Shown one piece after another: positions 7,218 through 18,179 of a DNA stretch of 64,000 bases (positions are counted from its first letter, which is position 1; each line of letters starts with the position of its first letter). The notes beneath the pieces are model-generated. The model saw nothing but the letters and a program-made list of their open reading frames with translations. It did no database searches and was not told where the DNA came from. A program made the translations under genes and the position numbers. Origin of the DNA: Pseudozobellia sp. WGM2 (GTDB lineage: Bacteria; Bacteroidota; Bacteroidia; Flavobacteriales; Flavobacteriaceae); contig NZ_JADNYK010000005.1 in the NCBI RefSeq assembly GCF_017810075.1, positions 124,001-188,000 on the forward strand, in the 5' to 3' direction.

Positions 7218-10200
7218 CTAACTGAGTACATCCACTTGTTGAACTGTATCCCCTTTTTTGACCAACAACCTCAAATCTTCTAACGCTAAATAAAGACAGG
7301 GTACGATGACCAAAATGATTGCAGTGGCGAAAACGATTCCGAAGCCCAATGAGATGGCCATAGGAATCAAGTGAAAGGCTTGGCTCGATGATTCAAGAAT
7401 TATAGGTGCCAATCCTCCGAATGTGGTCATGGTGGTAAGCATAATAGGCCTAAACCTTCTGAGACCCGCTTCATGAATCGATTTGTATATGGCGTCGCCT
7501 TCTTTACGACGTTTGTTGGCATAGTCTATCATGATAAGTGAATCATTTACGACCACTCCTGAGAGGGCAATTACCCCCATTAAACTGACCAAAGAAAGGT
7601 CATAACCTAAAAGAATATGGCCTATCACGGCACCTACGATACCAAAGGGGATGGCGGTCATTACAATGAGTGGTTGAATATAACTGCTAAAGGCAACGGC
7701 CAATAATGCGTAAATTAATAGCATAGCGATGGAAAAACCCGCCTTCAGAGTGTTTGTGCTTTCCCGCATGTCGGCCTGGCTCCCTTCGAATGTCCATGTC
7801 AGTCCCGGAAAATCGGCCCGCAGTTGAGGTAAGGTTTCCTCTTGTACAGAGGCAATTACGCGTCCCACGGTATTTGCAGGTTCCACATCCATACCCACAT
7901 TTACTACCCGTCGGCCATCTCTGCGGTTAATACTGGTAAAAGCTTCTTTTTGTTCGACTTCTACTACATCCATCAGCGGTACTTCAACCCCGCTCGAAGT
8001 TCGTATAAGAAGATTTTCAAGGTTTTTAATATCCTTCCGCTCCTCTAGGGGAAGTTTCACACGCACTTCGGTTTCATTCATTCCTCGAAGTTGGCGCATC
8101 GCCAAAGCTCCGAAAAAGGCATCGCGAACTTGGCGGCCGACTTCATCCGAAGTCAATCCTAAATTACGCCCTTGCGGTAATAATTTAAAGTCATATTGTA
8201 GCTTGCCTTTATTGTAGTTGTCCGTAACATCGCGGGTATTCGAAAAACTTCTCATGCGTTCAACAAAAGCGGTACTTGCTTTTTCAAGTACATCTATATC
8301 AGAATGGCTAAGATCTACACTAATATCTTGTCTCGCCCCACCAGGGCCACGCTCGGCCTCAAAGGTGATTTGGTCAACCCCTTCAATATCTCCGATATTA
8401 TCGCGCCATAGGGCTATTACCTCGGCAGCGGTGATGTCACGCTGATCTGGGGGTAGCATCACAATCTCCACATCTATGAAATTTTGGCCTCTAACATTGG
8501 TTTTTATTCCCTCTGCTACTTCGTAAAGGTTATGCTCTTCGAACATACGTTGGGTTGACTGTGAAATATCATGAGCTACCTTGGCAGCTTGGTCCGGTGT
8601 CGTTCCAACCGGCAAACGTACGCCAGCTTCGATTTCATCTGCAGCCACTTCGGGCATCATGATCATACCCATATGCCCGCTATAACCAAAGCCTCCAACA
8701 ACCAACAACAATGCCACGGCAGCACTTAAGGTAATATAACGGTACCTCAGACAAAGGTCTAAAAAAGGGCGGTATCGGTTTTCTACAAAACGGTCGAAAG
8801 TATTGGCGAACGCTTGCTGCCAGCCTTCTAATTTCACTACCCATTTATTCTTGTTCTTCTCCTTTTTTAAATGCCCCAAATGAGAAGGTAGAATAAATAG
8901 CGCCTCTAATAAAGAGACGGCAAGAATAACTATTACCACTGCTGGTAGGGGCTGCCAAAATTTTCCGGTTTCGCCGGGCATAAACAGTAAGGGCACAAAG
9001 GCAATGATAGTGGTGATAATACTGAAAACCACAGGTAATGAGACATCTTTGGTTCCCGCTATGGCTGCCTGTATCGGGCTCAACCCTTTTTGCCTATATT
9101 CATAAACATTTTCACCGACCACAATGGCATCGTCGACTACGATACCCAAGACCACCAGAAAACCGAACATAGAAATCATGTTTACGCTTATACCTATCAA
9201 GGGCAGCAAAATCATACCACCAATAAACGATACGGTCATACCCATCATGACCCAAAATGCCAGTCGGTATTCTAAGAACAAGGTGAGTATGATCAAAACA
9301 ATTACGATAGCGAGCACACCGTTTTCGGTCAATAGAGAAAGTCTTTCTCTATAGTCGGCGGCACGGTTACTATCGGTTCTATATTTTACACCAGGTGGCA
9401 ATTGAAAATCTTTCATGAGATTTTCTACGGCATCGGCAATTTCAAGGGGCGATTGGTCACCGATCCTGAAAATTCGCAGTTCAACATAATTTTCTTGGTT
9501 AAACTGACCGTGAAAGCCTACCTCTTCAAAACCATCGGTAATGGTGGCTATATCTTTAAGAGCTACCTTGGCTCCAGATTCTGACGAAACAATGGTGATA
9601 TTACCGAATTCTTTCGCCCACTGTTTACGTTCTTGCATACGTAACAGAATTTCACCACTTCGGGTCTGTACCGCACCGGCCGGAACATCATTGCTACTTT
9701 GGCGAATAATTTCGGCTACCTGCCCAAGCGTAAGATTGTATTTTTGCAAGTTGCTACGTGGCACCTCGATATGGGTTTCGTAATCGGGCACATTGCCTAA
9801 TTCGACCTGGGTAATCTTCGGATTGTTCAACAGGATGGTGCGTAGGCGTTCGGCCAGTTGCCTGAGCGTCCAAATATCCGCTTGGCCGTAAAGTCCGATT
9901 TGAAGAACATCCCGTTGTCTTGATTGTAGCCGAACCTCGGGTCTTTCAATATCATCGGGAAAGGTGCGAATTCGATTTACGGCTTGGTCGATATCTTGAA
10001 ATGCCTTCATTCGTTCGGTACCGGCAACCAACTCAATACTTATTTCAGCGGAACCTTCACTGGCTTCGGAAACAATTTCTTTGATACCTTGAACGCCGCG
10101 CACGGCTTCTTCAACAGGTTGCAGTACTCCTTGCTCTACTTCTGCAGGCGAAGCCCCGGGGTAAACAACTTCAACCTCTACAAAATCTAACTGAAATTCA

Positions 10201-10346
10201 GGAAATACCTCTTTCTGTATGTTGTACATAGTGAAAATGCCACCACCCAGTAACACCAACATAAGTAAGTTGGTAGCAATGGAGTTTCGAGCCATATAGG
10301 CAATGGCCCCTTCTTTTCTCGATGTCTTATTTTCTTGTTCGGCCAT
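7218..10346 (-). CDS. RND efflux permease, HAE1 family
   Basis: A 1042-residue inner-membrane proton-driven exporter with the AcrB/MexB-like plan: TM1 near residues 22-42, a large periplasmic loop, TM2-7, a second loop, TM8-12. The Asp pair of the TM4 proton relay is in [14 protein letters not shown] near residue 400. The C-terminal [15 protein letters not shown] repeat of that helix confirms the duplicated architecture. It is the third gene of an OMF-adaptor-permease operon on the minus strand. The substrate cannot be read from sequence. Family members export drugs, detergents or lipids. Confidence 0.95.
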   Translation of the reverse strand: MAEQENKTSRKEGAIAYMARNSIATNLLMLVLLGGGIFTMYNIQKEVFPEFQLDFVEVEVVYPGASPAEVEQGVLQPVEEAVRGVQGIKEIVSEASEGSAEISIELVAGTERMKAFQDIDQAVNRIRTFPDDIERPEVRLQSRQRDVLQIGLYGQADIWTLRQLAERLRTILLNNPKITQVELGNVPDYETHIEVPRSNLQKYNLTLGQVAEIIRQSSNDVPAGAVQTRSGEILLRMQERKQWAKEFGNITIVSSESGAKVALKDIATITDGFEEVGFHGQFNQENYVELRIFRIGDQSPLEIADAVENLMKDFQLPPGVKYRTDSNRAADYRERLSLLTENGVLAIVIVLIILTLFLEYRLAFWVMMGMTVSFIGGMILLPLIGISVNMISMFGFLVVLGIVVDDAIVVGENVYEYRQKGLSPIQAAIAGTKDVSLPVVFSIITTIIAFVPLLFMPGETGKFWQPLPAVVIVILAVSLLEALFILPSHLGHLKKEKNKNKWVVKLEGWQQAFANTFDRFVENRYRPFLDLCLRYRYITLSAAVALLLVVGGFGYSGHMGMIMMPEVAADEIEAGVRLPVGTTPDQAAKVAHDISQSTQRMFEEHNLYEVAEGIKTNVRGQNFIDVEIVMLPPDQRDITAAEVIALWRDNIGDIEGVDQITFEAERGPGGARQDISVDLSHSDIDVLEKASTAFVERMRSFSNTRDVTDNYNKGKLQYDFKLLPQGRNLGLTSDEVGRQVRDAFFGALAMRQLRGMNETEVRVKLPLEERKDIKNLENLLIRTSSGVEVPLMDVVEVEQKEAFTSINRRDGRRVVNVGMDVEPANTVGRVIASVQEETLPQLRADFPGLTWTFEGSQADMRESTNTLKAGFSIAMLLIYALLAVAFSSYIQPLIVMTAIPFGIVGAVIGHILLGYDLSLVSLMGVIALSGVVVNDSLIMIDYANKRRKEGDAIYKSIHEAGLRRFRPIMLTTMTTFGGLAPIILESSSQAFHLIPMAISLGFGIVFATAIILVIVPCLYLALEDLRLLVKKGDTVQQVDVLS

Positions 10347-10360
10347 ATTTACTTTCTTTT

Positions 10361-11554
10361 TTATTCGCTGCTTGCAGATTCGGTACGTAGCCCTATACCG
10401 TTCGTAACCGTACTCAGGTCGGTAATTACTACCTGTTCGTCATCAGCAAGCCCTTCGCTGATATAAGAATATTCATCATCGTTAAGAACAATCTGTACTT
10501 CCCGTATCTCTAATTTTTCATCTTTCATCACCCACACCGTATTATTACTTCGAATAAAATCACGGTTCAACCGAACAACATTTTCTATGGGGTCAGCTTG
10601 AATACTGACATCGACAAAAGTTCCGATCATCATTTTTGGAGAATTCTTATTTTCCGGTTTTGTCGCCAATGGATCAGGTACTTTTACCAACACCCTGGCC
10701 AATCGAGTTTGATTATCCAAGGCGCCGATTTGCTTGTCTAAATAGCCTTCACGAGATTTGCCCGATGACCATGCGGAAGGATTTGAAATTTGAACCAAAG
10801 CACCCCTATCCGATTCACCTTCGGGAAAACTCAGCCATCGTAATTTATTTACGGGTACGGTTGCAGTGACCCAATAGAAATCTGTGCCGACAATGCGCCC
10901 TAGATTATCACCAGGGGCGACCTGAGAGCCTTTGGTAACGTTCTGACTCAAAATATGGGCATCGAACGGAGCGCGAATGGTAGTTCGTGCTAAGTCAAGT
11001 TCTGCTTGGTTTACTGCCGATTTCGCCGCTCCAATATTGGCTTTAACCGCATTGAGTTGAGGTTTTCTTAAAACCAATTGTTTTTCATTATCTGAAAGTG
11101 GGCTGCCGCCAAAAAGGGAATCATCTGAAATAAGCTGCAAGTCTTGTTCGGCAATTTGCTGCCTACCCATCTCGGTGGTCATTGTAGTTTGCGCCTGCAT
11201 GAGTTCACTTTTTCGTAGCTCTAGAGTATTGCGATAGTCCGAAGGGTCTATCTGCATGAGTACTTGATTTTTTTTAACGAACCCGCCAGGGGAAAAGGCT
11301 GGGTCACGTCGGGTAATCTGCCCAGACACTAGTGGACTCAAGGTTACGTCTTCCACGGGTTGTACGGTTCCCGTCGCGACGATAACGGGTTCGAAAGTGC
11401 CCCGTTCAACCTTGATGATATCGACTAGCATAGCAGTCTCAACACTTGCACCCTCTCGTTGAGCCTCGGGCTCGGTTGAGAAGATGAGCGTAGTGATGAT
11501 GATGCCCCCTCCAATAATGGCGAGGCAAATCCATAATATTTTCTTGTTACTCAT
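10361..11554 (-). CDS. RND periplasmic adaptor (MFP) subunit
   Basis: A 397-residue adaptor with an N-terminal membrane anchor (about 5-25, [18 protein letters not shown]). The first lipoyl/barrel-sandwich half is [19 protein letters not shown], then a helical hairpin (about 120-185) and the second half [15 protein letters not shown], with a beta-barrel and a C-terminal proximal domain. It bridges the permease and outer-membrane channel. It lies 14 bases before the permease and 15 after the OMF gene, so all three are translated from one mRNA. Confidence 0.93.
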   Translation of the reverse strand: MSNKKILWICLAIIGGGIIITTLIFSTEPEAQREGASVETAMLVDIIKVERGTFEPVIVATGTVQPVEDVTLSPLVSGQITRRDPAFSPGGFVKKNQVLMQIDPSDYRNTLELRKSELMQAQTTMTTEMGRQQIAEQDLQLISDDSLFGGSPLSDNEKQLVLRKPQLNAVKANIGAAKSAVNQAELDLARTTIRAPFDAHILSQNVTKGSQVAPGDNLGRIVGTDFYWVTATVPVNKLRWLSFPEGESDRGALVQISNPSAWSSGKSREGYLDKQIGALDNQTRLARVLVKVPDPLATKPENKNSPKMMIGTFVDVSIQADPIENVVRLNRDFIRSNNTVWVMKDEKLEIREVQIVLNDDEYSYISEGLADDEQVVITDLSTVTNGIGLRTESASSE

Positions 11555-11569
11555 ATAGCGATGTTACTT

Positions 11570-12970
11570 TCAGTTATCTAAAGCTCTTTCGGTCTCGAAT
11601 CCGCCGGCCAAAGCCCTGTATAATCCTATTCTAATCTGAACTTGTTGCAATTGTGCATTTACATAATCTCTTCTCAATTGTTGCTCTTGATCCAGGCCTA
11701 ACAAAACATCTAGATACGGACTAAAGCCGTTAAGAAATTCAACCCTCAGTTGCTTATTGCTTTTTTCGGCAAGTTCTAATTGACGGGCTATGTTTTCAAT
11801 TCGTTTTTTCTGCATTTCATCTTGAACCATGCTGTTCTCGACCTCTTGAAAAGCGGTCAAAGTTGCTTGTCCGTATTCTAAAAGTCGCTGTTGCTTTATG
11901 GCTTCGGTTCGGTTGGCCTCGGCCTTAAATTGCCCGCCATAAAAAAGAGGAGCCAATATATTTCCGGCTAGGGAATAGGCCCAATTGTCAAATAGGTTCT
12001 CAAAATTATTCGAACGTAATTGACCTCTTGCCCCTAGTGAAATACGTGGGTATTTGTTGCGTACAGCAGAAGCCATATCACGGTCAGCAGCTAATAAAAG
12101 GGCATAAGATTGCTGAATATCAGGTCTTCTTCGTACCAATTCCAAGGGAAGCCCCGCTTGAGGTAATTTGTTTATTGATGGTAATTCTTTTGCAACGTAA
12201 GCGAGTTCTTTTTGGGGTTGCTCGCCCAGAAGTACGGCCAATTGGTTTTCAAGCAGACTTACATTGGTCTGAAATATAATTTGCTGCTCTTTGGTACTCT
12301 CTAACAATTGTGCCTGGCGAAGAATATCGACGGCCCTGATTTGCCCCCCGACGAAACGGGAACGAATTAATCGTATAATATTCTCGTTGGTCTTGATTTG
12401 GTTTTCGGTAATTTCCAGCTGTTTTCTAGCAGCCAATAATTGATACCATGTCGAGGTTATTTCGGCCGAAAGTGAAATGGCAGCGGCCCTATAATCAAAG
12501 AGACTGGCCTCTGCCCTGAATTTTTCAGCTTGTACCGCTGTTCGTATTCTGCCCCAGATATCAAGTTCGTAGCTGGCGGAAAGCCCCAGTTGCGTATTTT
12601 CTCCTCCCACAAAGTCGGGTTCGGGTAAGTTGATCGCCGACTGGGCAGAAGCATCTATTTGTGGCCATTTATCGGCAGCTTCGCGGGCAACGGTAGCCTT
12701 TGCGGCCAAAAATTGCTGCCAGGTGGCCGCTAAGTCAAAGTTGTTGCGAAGGGCACTGTCTATCATGATGTTGAGGCGCTCATCTTCAAATGCCATCCAC
12801 CATTTATCTTCGATAACTTCGTTTCCCGAATAAGAGAACTCTTCGATATTATCAATGGGCAGGCTAACATTGGAAAGTTTTGGAGAGCATCCCCAGAAAA
12901 ATAATGCTAATAGCAGTATAATACCTCCATACGTTTTTGTTCGTTGCCTTAGAAATAAGGAGCTATTCAT
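11570..12970 (-). CDS. efflux outer-membrane lipoprotein, NodT/OprM type
   Basis: A 466-residue TolC-like channel. The lipobox FWGC places the lipidated Cys at residue 28. Two OEP repeats (about 75-260 and 270-455) carry typical features: KWWMAFEDERLN near the start, LPLELVRRRPDIQQSY at the beginning of the second repeat, and a C-terminal RIGLYRALAGGF signature. It is the first gene of the minus-strand RND operon. The 295 bases upstream, to the divergent gene at 13266, should hold its promoter; no clear TAnnTTTG was found there for this strand. Confidence 0.93.
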   Translation of the reverse strand: MNSSLFLRQRTKTYGGIILLLALFFWGCSPKLSNVSLPIDNIEEFSYSGNEVIEDKWWMAFEDERLNIMIDSALRNNFDLAATWQQFLAAKATVAREAADKWPQIDASAQSAINLPEPDFVGGENTQLGLSASYELDIWGRIRTAVQAEKFRAEASLFDYRAAAISLSAEITSTWYQLLAARKQLEITENQIKTNENIIRLIRSRFVGGQIRAVDILRQAQLLESTKEQQIIFQTNVSLLENQLAVLLGEQPQKELAYVAKELPSINKLPQAGLPLELVRRRPDIQQSYALLLAADRDMASAVRNKYPRISLGARGQLRSNNFENLFDNWAYSLAGNILAPLFYGGQFKAEANRTEAIKQQRLLEYGQATLTAFQEVENSMVQDEMQKKRIENIARQLELAEKSNKQLRVEFLNGFSPYLDVLLGLDQEQQLRRDYVNAQLQQVQIRIGLYRALAGGFETERALDN

Positions 12971-13226
12971 CTAATTTGGAAGGTTAGTGGGCTTTGGCGA
13001 GCCCGATTGATTTTATGGTACCTTCTAAAATAGGAGATTTAAGATAATATTAGTATTAATAAAACCTTAAAGGTTAGAGGTTATGATTAATTCTATAACC
13101 TATTTAATTGTAGTTTTTGCCATTTAGAGTTGGTATAGATTAAAAACTGTTTAGAAAATAGTTTTTGAATAGATAGAGAATATTGACCTACTGAAGATAA
13201 TTTAACTGTTTTTAACAAGCGCTTAG

Positions 13227-13257
13227 TTGTGGGCTCTTTGACCATGCTATAATTTTG
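13227..13257 (+). promoter_or_regulatory. candidate Bacteroidota promoter
   Basis: TTG at 13227-13229 and TAATTTTG at 13250-13257, separated by 20 bases, match the Bacteroidota -33/-7 consensus. The start codon at 13266 is only eight bases after the -7 box, so the transcript would be nearly leaderless. The short leader is either unusual or a sign that this match is chance. Confidence 0.4.
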
Positions 13258-13265
13258 TTGCCCGA

Positions 13266-13691
13266 ATGAAAGCAGCTTTTAGAAAGAATCTTATTTTTCT
13301 GTGTATTCTTCTTTTGAATGGGTACGGGGCAAATTTCGCATACTCATTTGATAACCCAACAACTTATGATCATTTAACTCAAATTGTAGATGCTGACTTG
13401 GGTGTTAGCGAAACAATAGGTTCAGCGGTTTTTCAAGTATCTAATCAATCAAGACCCATACCTCATAATAGGATTTTGGGAGAAATTGGTGATACTGAAG
13501 AAGAAGAAAACTCAGAGAATGAATCATATGCTCTTGGTAGTGCAGTAGACGGTTTTCTTACCGTCTTTTTTTATGCCCATTTTTTGGCACTACTTCATGA
13601 AAGATTGCAACAACTTGCAATTAAATACATTCCCCATCTTCTTAATCCTCCTTTAAGAAAATACATTAGATTTCAGGTCTTCAGAATCTAA
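13266..13691 (+). CDS. small exported protein of unknown function
   Basis: A 141-residue protein with a signal peptide (basic start, hydrophobic LIFLCILLLNGYG, likely cleavage after FAYS near residue 28). An acidic linker (DTEEEENSENES, about 76-87) is followed by one hydrophobic stretch (about 93-112) and a basic tail. I recognise no family. It lies between the divergent OMF gene and the second RND operon, in the same direction as the latter and 136 bases before it. The position suggests an accessory or envelope-stress partner of the efflux genes, but that is inference from neighbourhood only. Confidence 0.6.
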   Translation: MKAAFRKNLIFLCILLLNGYGANFAYSFDNPTTYDHLTQIVDADLGVSETIGSAVFQVSNQSRPIPHNRILGEIGDTEEEENSENESYALGSAVDGFLTVFFYAHFLALLHERLQQLAIKYIPHLLNPPLRKYIRFQVFRI

Positions 13692-13706
13692 TATCATCTC
13701 ATTCTT

Positions 13707-13724
13707 GACCAATGTTTATTGGTC
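13707..13724. promoter_or_regulatory. inverted repeat, candidate operator
   Basis: GACCAAT-GTTT-ATTGGTC is a perfect 7-base inverted repeat with a 4-base centre. It lies 104 bases before the second RND operon, and no T run follows, so it is not a typical terminator. Efflux operons are often controlled by TetR- or MarR-type repressors that bind such palindromes, but no regulator gene lies nearby. Confidence 0.3.
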
Positions 13725-13827
13725 GTGTAATTCTTATTCAAGGCGCTCGGGAGCTCATTTTTTTTAGACTCGCCGTGTGTCAACCAGTCATTTTAGCATA
13801 AACCAAACATTTAAAAATTTTAAGACT

Positions 13828-14910
13828 ATGAGAACATTAGCTATGTTCATGGGTCTCATCGTGGTATTGTTGTACACCAGTTGCGAACCCAAAACAAACA
13901 AAAAACATGAGGCAGCTAAGTATATGGTGACCTCACCGGTATTGAAAGATACCTCTATAACCAAAGATTACGTTGCCCAAATAAACTCCATAAGACATAT
14001 TGAAGTCAGGGCTCTAGAGAGAGGGTATTTAAAGAATATCTATGTAGATGAGGGGCAATCTCTTAAAAAAGGCCAAAGAATGTTCGCCATAATGCCTAAT
14101 GTGTATCAAGCTGATTTAGAAAGGGCCGAAGCGGAAGCAAAAATTGCCGAAATAGAATTAAAGAATACAAAGTTATTGGCCGAGGGTAATGTGGTTTCTG
14201 AGAATGAACTGGCCATGGCCAAAGCAACTTTAGACAAGGCCAATGCAGAAGTATCGTTGGCCAAAACCCATTTGGGCTTTACCGATGTTCGAGCACCTTT
14301 CGATGGAATCATGAACCATCTACATGTAAGGGAAGGAAGTCTTTTAGATGAAGGCGAGTTATTGACCACACTATCCGATAATAGCAAAATGTGGGTCTAT
14401 TTTAATGTGCCGGAAGCGGAATACCTAGATTACATCATCAGCACAGATAAAGAAAATCACAGAGAAGTGAATCTATTATTGGCGAACAACAAAGTATTTG
14501 ACCAAATGGGTATAATCGAGACCATAGAGGCAGACTTTAATAATGAAACGGGAAACATAGCCTTTCGCGCCACTTTTGAAAATCCCAATAATATTCTTCG
14601 TCATGGGGAAACAGGTAGTATACTTATGAATGTGCCTTTTACGAGAGCAATGCTAATTCCGCAAAAAGCAACTTTTGAGGTCATGAATAAAAAGTATGTT
14701 TTTGTAATAGATGAGGAAAATATCGTGAGACAACGAGAAATAACCATTGGTGCTGAGTTACCACACCTCTTTGTAGTCGAGAAAGGTTTAATCGAAACTG
14801 ACCAAATACTGCTAGACGGTATACGAATGGTAAGGGAGAATGAGAAAATTGAAACTGAATTCATTGAGCCTGAAGAGGTGATTTCCAATTTGGCTTTGTA
14901 CGCCGAGTAG
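13828..14910 (+). CDS. RND periplasmic adaptor lipoprotein
   Basis: A 360-residue membrane-fusion protein. The start at 13828 (MRTLAMFMG) gives a clean lipoprotein signal with Cys19 in YTSC; the longer frame to 13777 has no signal. Barrel-sandwich halves are visible at VRALERGYLKNIYVDEGQSL and TDVRAPFDGIMNHLHVREGS, separated by a short helical hairpin (ADLERAEAEAKIAEIEL onward). Beta-barrel and proximal domains follow. Being a lipoprotein, it is of the AcrA type, unlike the membrane-anchored adaptor of the minus-strand system. The permease starts 23 bases later. Confidence 0.93.
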   Translation: MRTLAMFMGLIVVLLYTSCEPKTNKKHEAAKYMVTSPVLKDTSITKDYVAQINSIRHIEVRALERGYLKNIYVDEGQSLKKGQRMFAIMPNVYQADLERAEAEAKIAEIELKNTKLLAEGNVVSENELAMAKATLDKANAEVSLAKTHLGFTDVRAPFDGIMNHLHVREGSLLDEGELLTTLSDNSKMWVYFNVPEAEYLDYIISTDKENHREVNLLLANNKVFDQMGIIETIEADFNNETGNIAFRATFENPNNILRHGETGSILMNVPFTRAMLIPQKATFEVMNKKYVFVIDEENIVRQREITIGAELPHLFVVEKGLIETDQILLDGIRMVRENEKIETEFIEPEEVISNLALYAE

Positions 14911-14933
14911 CTAAACCTAAATCTTAAATAGAT

Positions 14934-17900
14934 ATGTTTAAAAAATTTATAGAAAGACCGGTCTTGGCTATTGTCATATCGGTCATAATCGTTTTTACGG
15001 GTTTACTGGCAATCAATAAATTACCTATTTCCCAGTTTCCGCAAATAGCACCGACAACGGTCAATATTTTTATTGCTTACCCAGGTTCAAGTGCCGACGT
15101 TTTGGTAAAGTCGACACTCATTCCTTTAGAAACATCAATAAATGGTGTACAAGGTATGAGGTATATCGCATCTGATGCCACTAGTGCGGGTGAAGGTACT
15201 TTGCGTGTCATCTTTGAACCGGGCACCGACCCTAATGAAGCGGTCGTTCGGGTCAAAACAAGGGTGGATCAAGTTATGCCGCTATTGCCCGAGCTAGTTC
15301 AGCGAGAAGGGGTAATCATTACTCCGGTACAACCTAGTATGTTAATGTACGTGAATCTGTACAGTAAAGAAGATAACAATGATGAAAAATTTCTTTACAA
15401 CTATGCTTACACTAGAATAGTGCCGGAGATTCAAAGAATTGATGGTATTGCAAGCGCACAGATTTTGGGCAGTCGCAAATACGCTATGAGGGTATGGTTA
15501 AAACCTGACCGAATGCGGGCGTATAATGTATCGGCAGAAGAAGTTCTTGAAGCTATGGAAGACCAAAGCATATTGGCACGACCTGGTCGAATAGGCAGAA
15601 GTTCGGGCAAAACATCTCAATCACTTGAATATGTACTTACTTATCAAGATAGGTATGATGACCCTGAGCAATATAAAGAAATCATAATTCGGGCCAATGA
15701 AGAAGGGGAAATTCTGAAGCTATCGGATATTGCGGATGTAGAGCTCGGTAGTGAATTTTTTGACATCTACTCTAACTTAGATGGGCATCCGTCGGCATCT
15801 ATTGTTTTAAAACAGACTTTTGGAAGTAACGGCAGTGATGTGATTGCTTCCGTAAAGGAAAAGTTGAAGGAGTTGGAAGCGGATTTACCCCCAGGTTCTG
15901 AATTTCAGATCAGTTACGATGTTTCCAATTTCTTGAATGCCTCTATCGAGCAAGTACTGCATACCTTGAGAGATGCTTTTATTTTGGTAGCCATAGTGGT
16001 GTTTTTGTTCTTGGGAGACTGGCGTTCTACCTTGATTCCGATAATCGCAGTTCCAGTTTCTTTGATAGGAGCCTTCTTTATAATGCAGCTTTTCGGGCTT
16101 TCCATTAATTTAATTACCCTTTTTGCCTTGGTTTTGGCCATTGGTATCGTGGTTGATGATGCAATAGTTGTAGTAGAGGCGGTTCATGCTAAAATGGAAG
16201 AAAAGCATTTAGGTCCGTTCGAAGCCGTAAAGCTGGTAGTGAACGAAATTGGGGGCGCCATTATAGCGATTACATTGGTCATGGTTTCGGTATTTGTACC
16301 TATAGCTTTCATGACCGGACCTGTGGGCGTCTTCTACCGGCAATTTTCCATTACCATGGCCGGTTCAATTATTCTATCGGCTATTGTAGCCCTTACATTG
16401 ACGCCTGTGCTGTGTGCCATAATATTAAAAAACAATCATGGCAAACCGAGAAAAAGATTACTGATTGATCGATTCATTGACTGGTTCAACCGTGGGTTTG
16501 AAAAACTCACCGGAAGATATGTCAAGGTTCTTAACCGTATTGTGGCTAGGCGTTTGCTCACTTTTGGAATTTTAGGGGCTTTTTGTATTGCCATATTTTT
16601 CACTAATGAATCATTGCCTTCGGGTTTTATACCCAATGAAGACCAAGGTATGATTTACGCAATTATTCAAACACCGCCCGGCTCTACCTTAGAGCGCACC
16701 AACGATGTTGCCCGAAAATTGCAAATGATATGTGAAGAAACTGAAGGGGTAGAGTCGGTTTCCTCATTGGCGGGTTATGAGATTATGACCGAAGGGCGTG
16801 GATCTAACGCCGGTACATGCTTGATAAACTTGAAACCTTGGTCAGAGCGTCATCATTCCGTACACGAAATTATGGAAGAACTCGAAGAGGAGACAAAAGA
16901 TCTAGGTGCTGTTATCGAGTACTTTGAACCGCCTGCGGTACCAGGTTTCGGCTCTTCTGGAGGTTTTTCTATGCGATTGCTAGATAAGACCAATGGTACC
17001 GACTACCATGAATTTGAAAGAATCAATAATGAATTTATGGACAACCTCTCTAAACGGAAAGAGTTATCGGGACTCTTCACTTTCTTTTCTGCCAACTACC
17101 CCCAGTACAATCTTAAAATTAACAACAAGATTGCCATGCAAAAGGGAGTAACTATAGGAAAGGCGATGGAAAACCTTAATGTTCTCATCGGGAGTACCTA
17201 CGAACAAGGCTTTATTCGCTTTGGAAGGTTTTTTAAGGTATATACCCAGGCCGCCCCGGAATACAGGGCCTTGCCAACAGACCTGAAAAAATTATTCGTT
17301 AAGAATGAAGCGGGGAAAATGGTGCCCTATTCCGCGTTTATGAGCATGGAAAAACGCTTGGGCCCCAATGAGATTACCCGTTACAACTTATACAATTCTG
17401 CGGCCATTAGAGGGCTTCCTGCCGAAGGGTATACCAGTGGTGATGCCATTAATGCGATCAATGAAGTGGCTGAGCAAACGCTGCCGAGAGGTTATGATGT
17501 CGCATGGGAAGGATTGTCGTATGACGAAGCTAGAAGGGGCAATGAGTCCATGTATGTTTTTATAGTGGTATTGGTTTTCGTGTATTTTGTTCTTGCGGCC
17601 CAATATGAGAGTTTCTTGCTACCTCTAGCGATTATTTTATCGCTGCCCGTAGGGGTGTTGGGTTCATTTTTCATGCTTAAGGCCATGGGATTGGCGAATG
17701 ACGTGTATGCTCAGATCGGTCTAATCATGTTAGTAGGTCTTTTGGGTAAAAACGCTGTTTTGATTGTAGAGTTCGCCGTTCTCAAAAGGAGGCAGGGCAG
17801 CACAATTCTCGAAGCGGCCATAGAAGGTGCCAAGGTTCGGTTCAGGCCTATTCTTATGACTTCTTTTGCCTTTATAGCTGGGCTAATACCTCTTGTAATC

Positions 17901-18179
17901 GCACACGGGGCCGGGGCCATCGGTAACAGAACCATTGGTGGTTCGGCCATGGGAGGTATGCTTATGGGTACTCTTTTTGGGGTTTTGGTCATACCTGGCC
18001 TGTACTACATATTCGCTAATATGGCAGATGGTCGCAGCTTGATCAAAGGCGAATCAGATGAACCGGTTTCTGAAGAGTTTATGAGAATTAGTGAAGGGGA
18101 AAGTAAGACCACTATTGCTCTTCGAGAAATGAAGCTACGTTTGAAAAAACTAACCAAAAGATATAAAGATGAAAACTAA
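14934..18179 (+). CDS. RND efflux permease, HAE1 family (AcrB-like)
   Basis: A 1081-residue transporter. It opens MFKKFIERPVLAIVISVII, as is typical for AcrB-like pumps. The TM4 Asp pair is in [15 protein letters not shown] near residue 410, and the second half repeats this as VGLLGKNAVLIVEFA, where a conserved Lys (equivalent to AcrB Lys940) is present. This pump therefore has the full Asp-Asp-Lys relay, whereas the pump at 7218 has Asn-Asp (VVNDS) at that place. The C-terminal cytosolic extension is about 50 residues. The OMF gene overlaps its end by 11 bases. Confidence 0.95.
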   Translation: MFKKFIERPVLAIVISVIIVFTGLLAINKLPISQFPQIAPTTVNIFIAYPGSSADVLVKSTLIPLETSINGVQGMRYIASDATSAGEGTLRVIFEPGTDPNEAVVRVKTRVDQVMPLLPELVQREGVIITPVQPSMLMYVNLYSKEDNNDEKFLYNYAYTRIVPEIQRIDGIASAQILGSRKYAMRVWLKPDRMRAYNVSAEEVLEAMEDQSILARPGRIGRSSGKTSQSLEYVLTYQDRYDDPEQYKEIIIRANEEGEILKLSDIADVELGSEFFDIYSNLDGHPSASIVLKQTFGSNGSDVIASVKEKLKELEADLPPGSEFQISYDVSNFLNASIEQVLHTLRDAFILVAIVVFLFLGDWRSTLIPIIAVPVSLIGAFFIMQLFGLSINLITLFALVLAIGIVVDDAIVVVEAVHAKMEEKHLGPFEAVKLVVNEIGGAIIAITLVMVSVFVPIAFMTGPVGVFYRQFSITMAGSIILSAIVALTLTPVLCAIILKNNHGKPRKRLLIDRFIDWFNRGFEKLTGRYVKVLNRIVARRLLTFGILGAFCIAIFFTNESLPSGFIPNEDQGMIYAIIQTPPGSTLERTNDVARKLQMICEETEGVESVSSLAGYEIMTEGRGSNAGTCLINLKPWSERHHSVHEIMEELEEETKDLGAVIEYFEPPAVPGFGSSGGFSMRLLDKTNGTDYHEFERINNEFMDNLSKRKELSGLFTFFSANYPQYNLKINNKIAMQKGVTIGKAMENLNVLIGSTYEQGFIRFGRFFKVYTQAAPEYRALPTDLKKLFVKNEAGKMVPYSAFMSMEKRLGPNEITRYNLYNSAAIRGLPAEGYTSGDAINAINEVAEQTLPRGYDVAWEGLSYDEARRGNESMYVFIVVLVFVYFVLAAQYESFLLPLAIILSLPVGVLGSFFMLKAMGLANDVYAQIGLIMLVGLLGKNAVLIVEFAVLKRRQGSTILEAAIEGAKVRFRPILMTSFAFIAGLIPLVIAHGAGAIGNRTIGGSAMGGMLMGTLFGVLVIPGLYYIFANMADGRSLIKGESDEPVSEEFMRISEGESKTTIALREMKLRLKKLTKRYKDEN

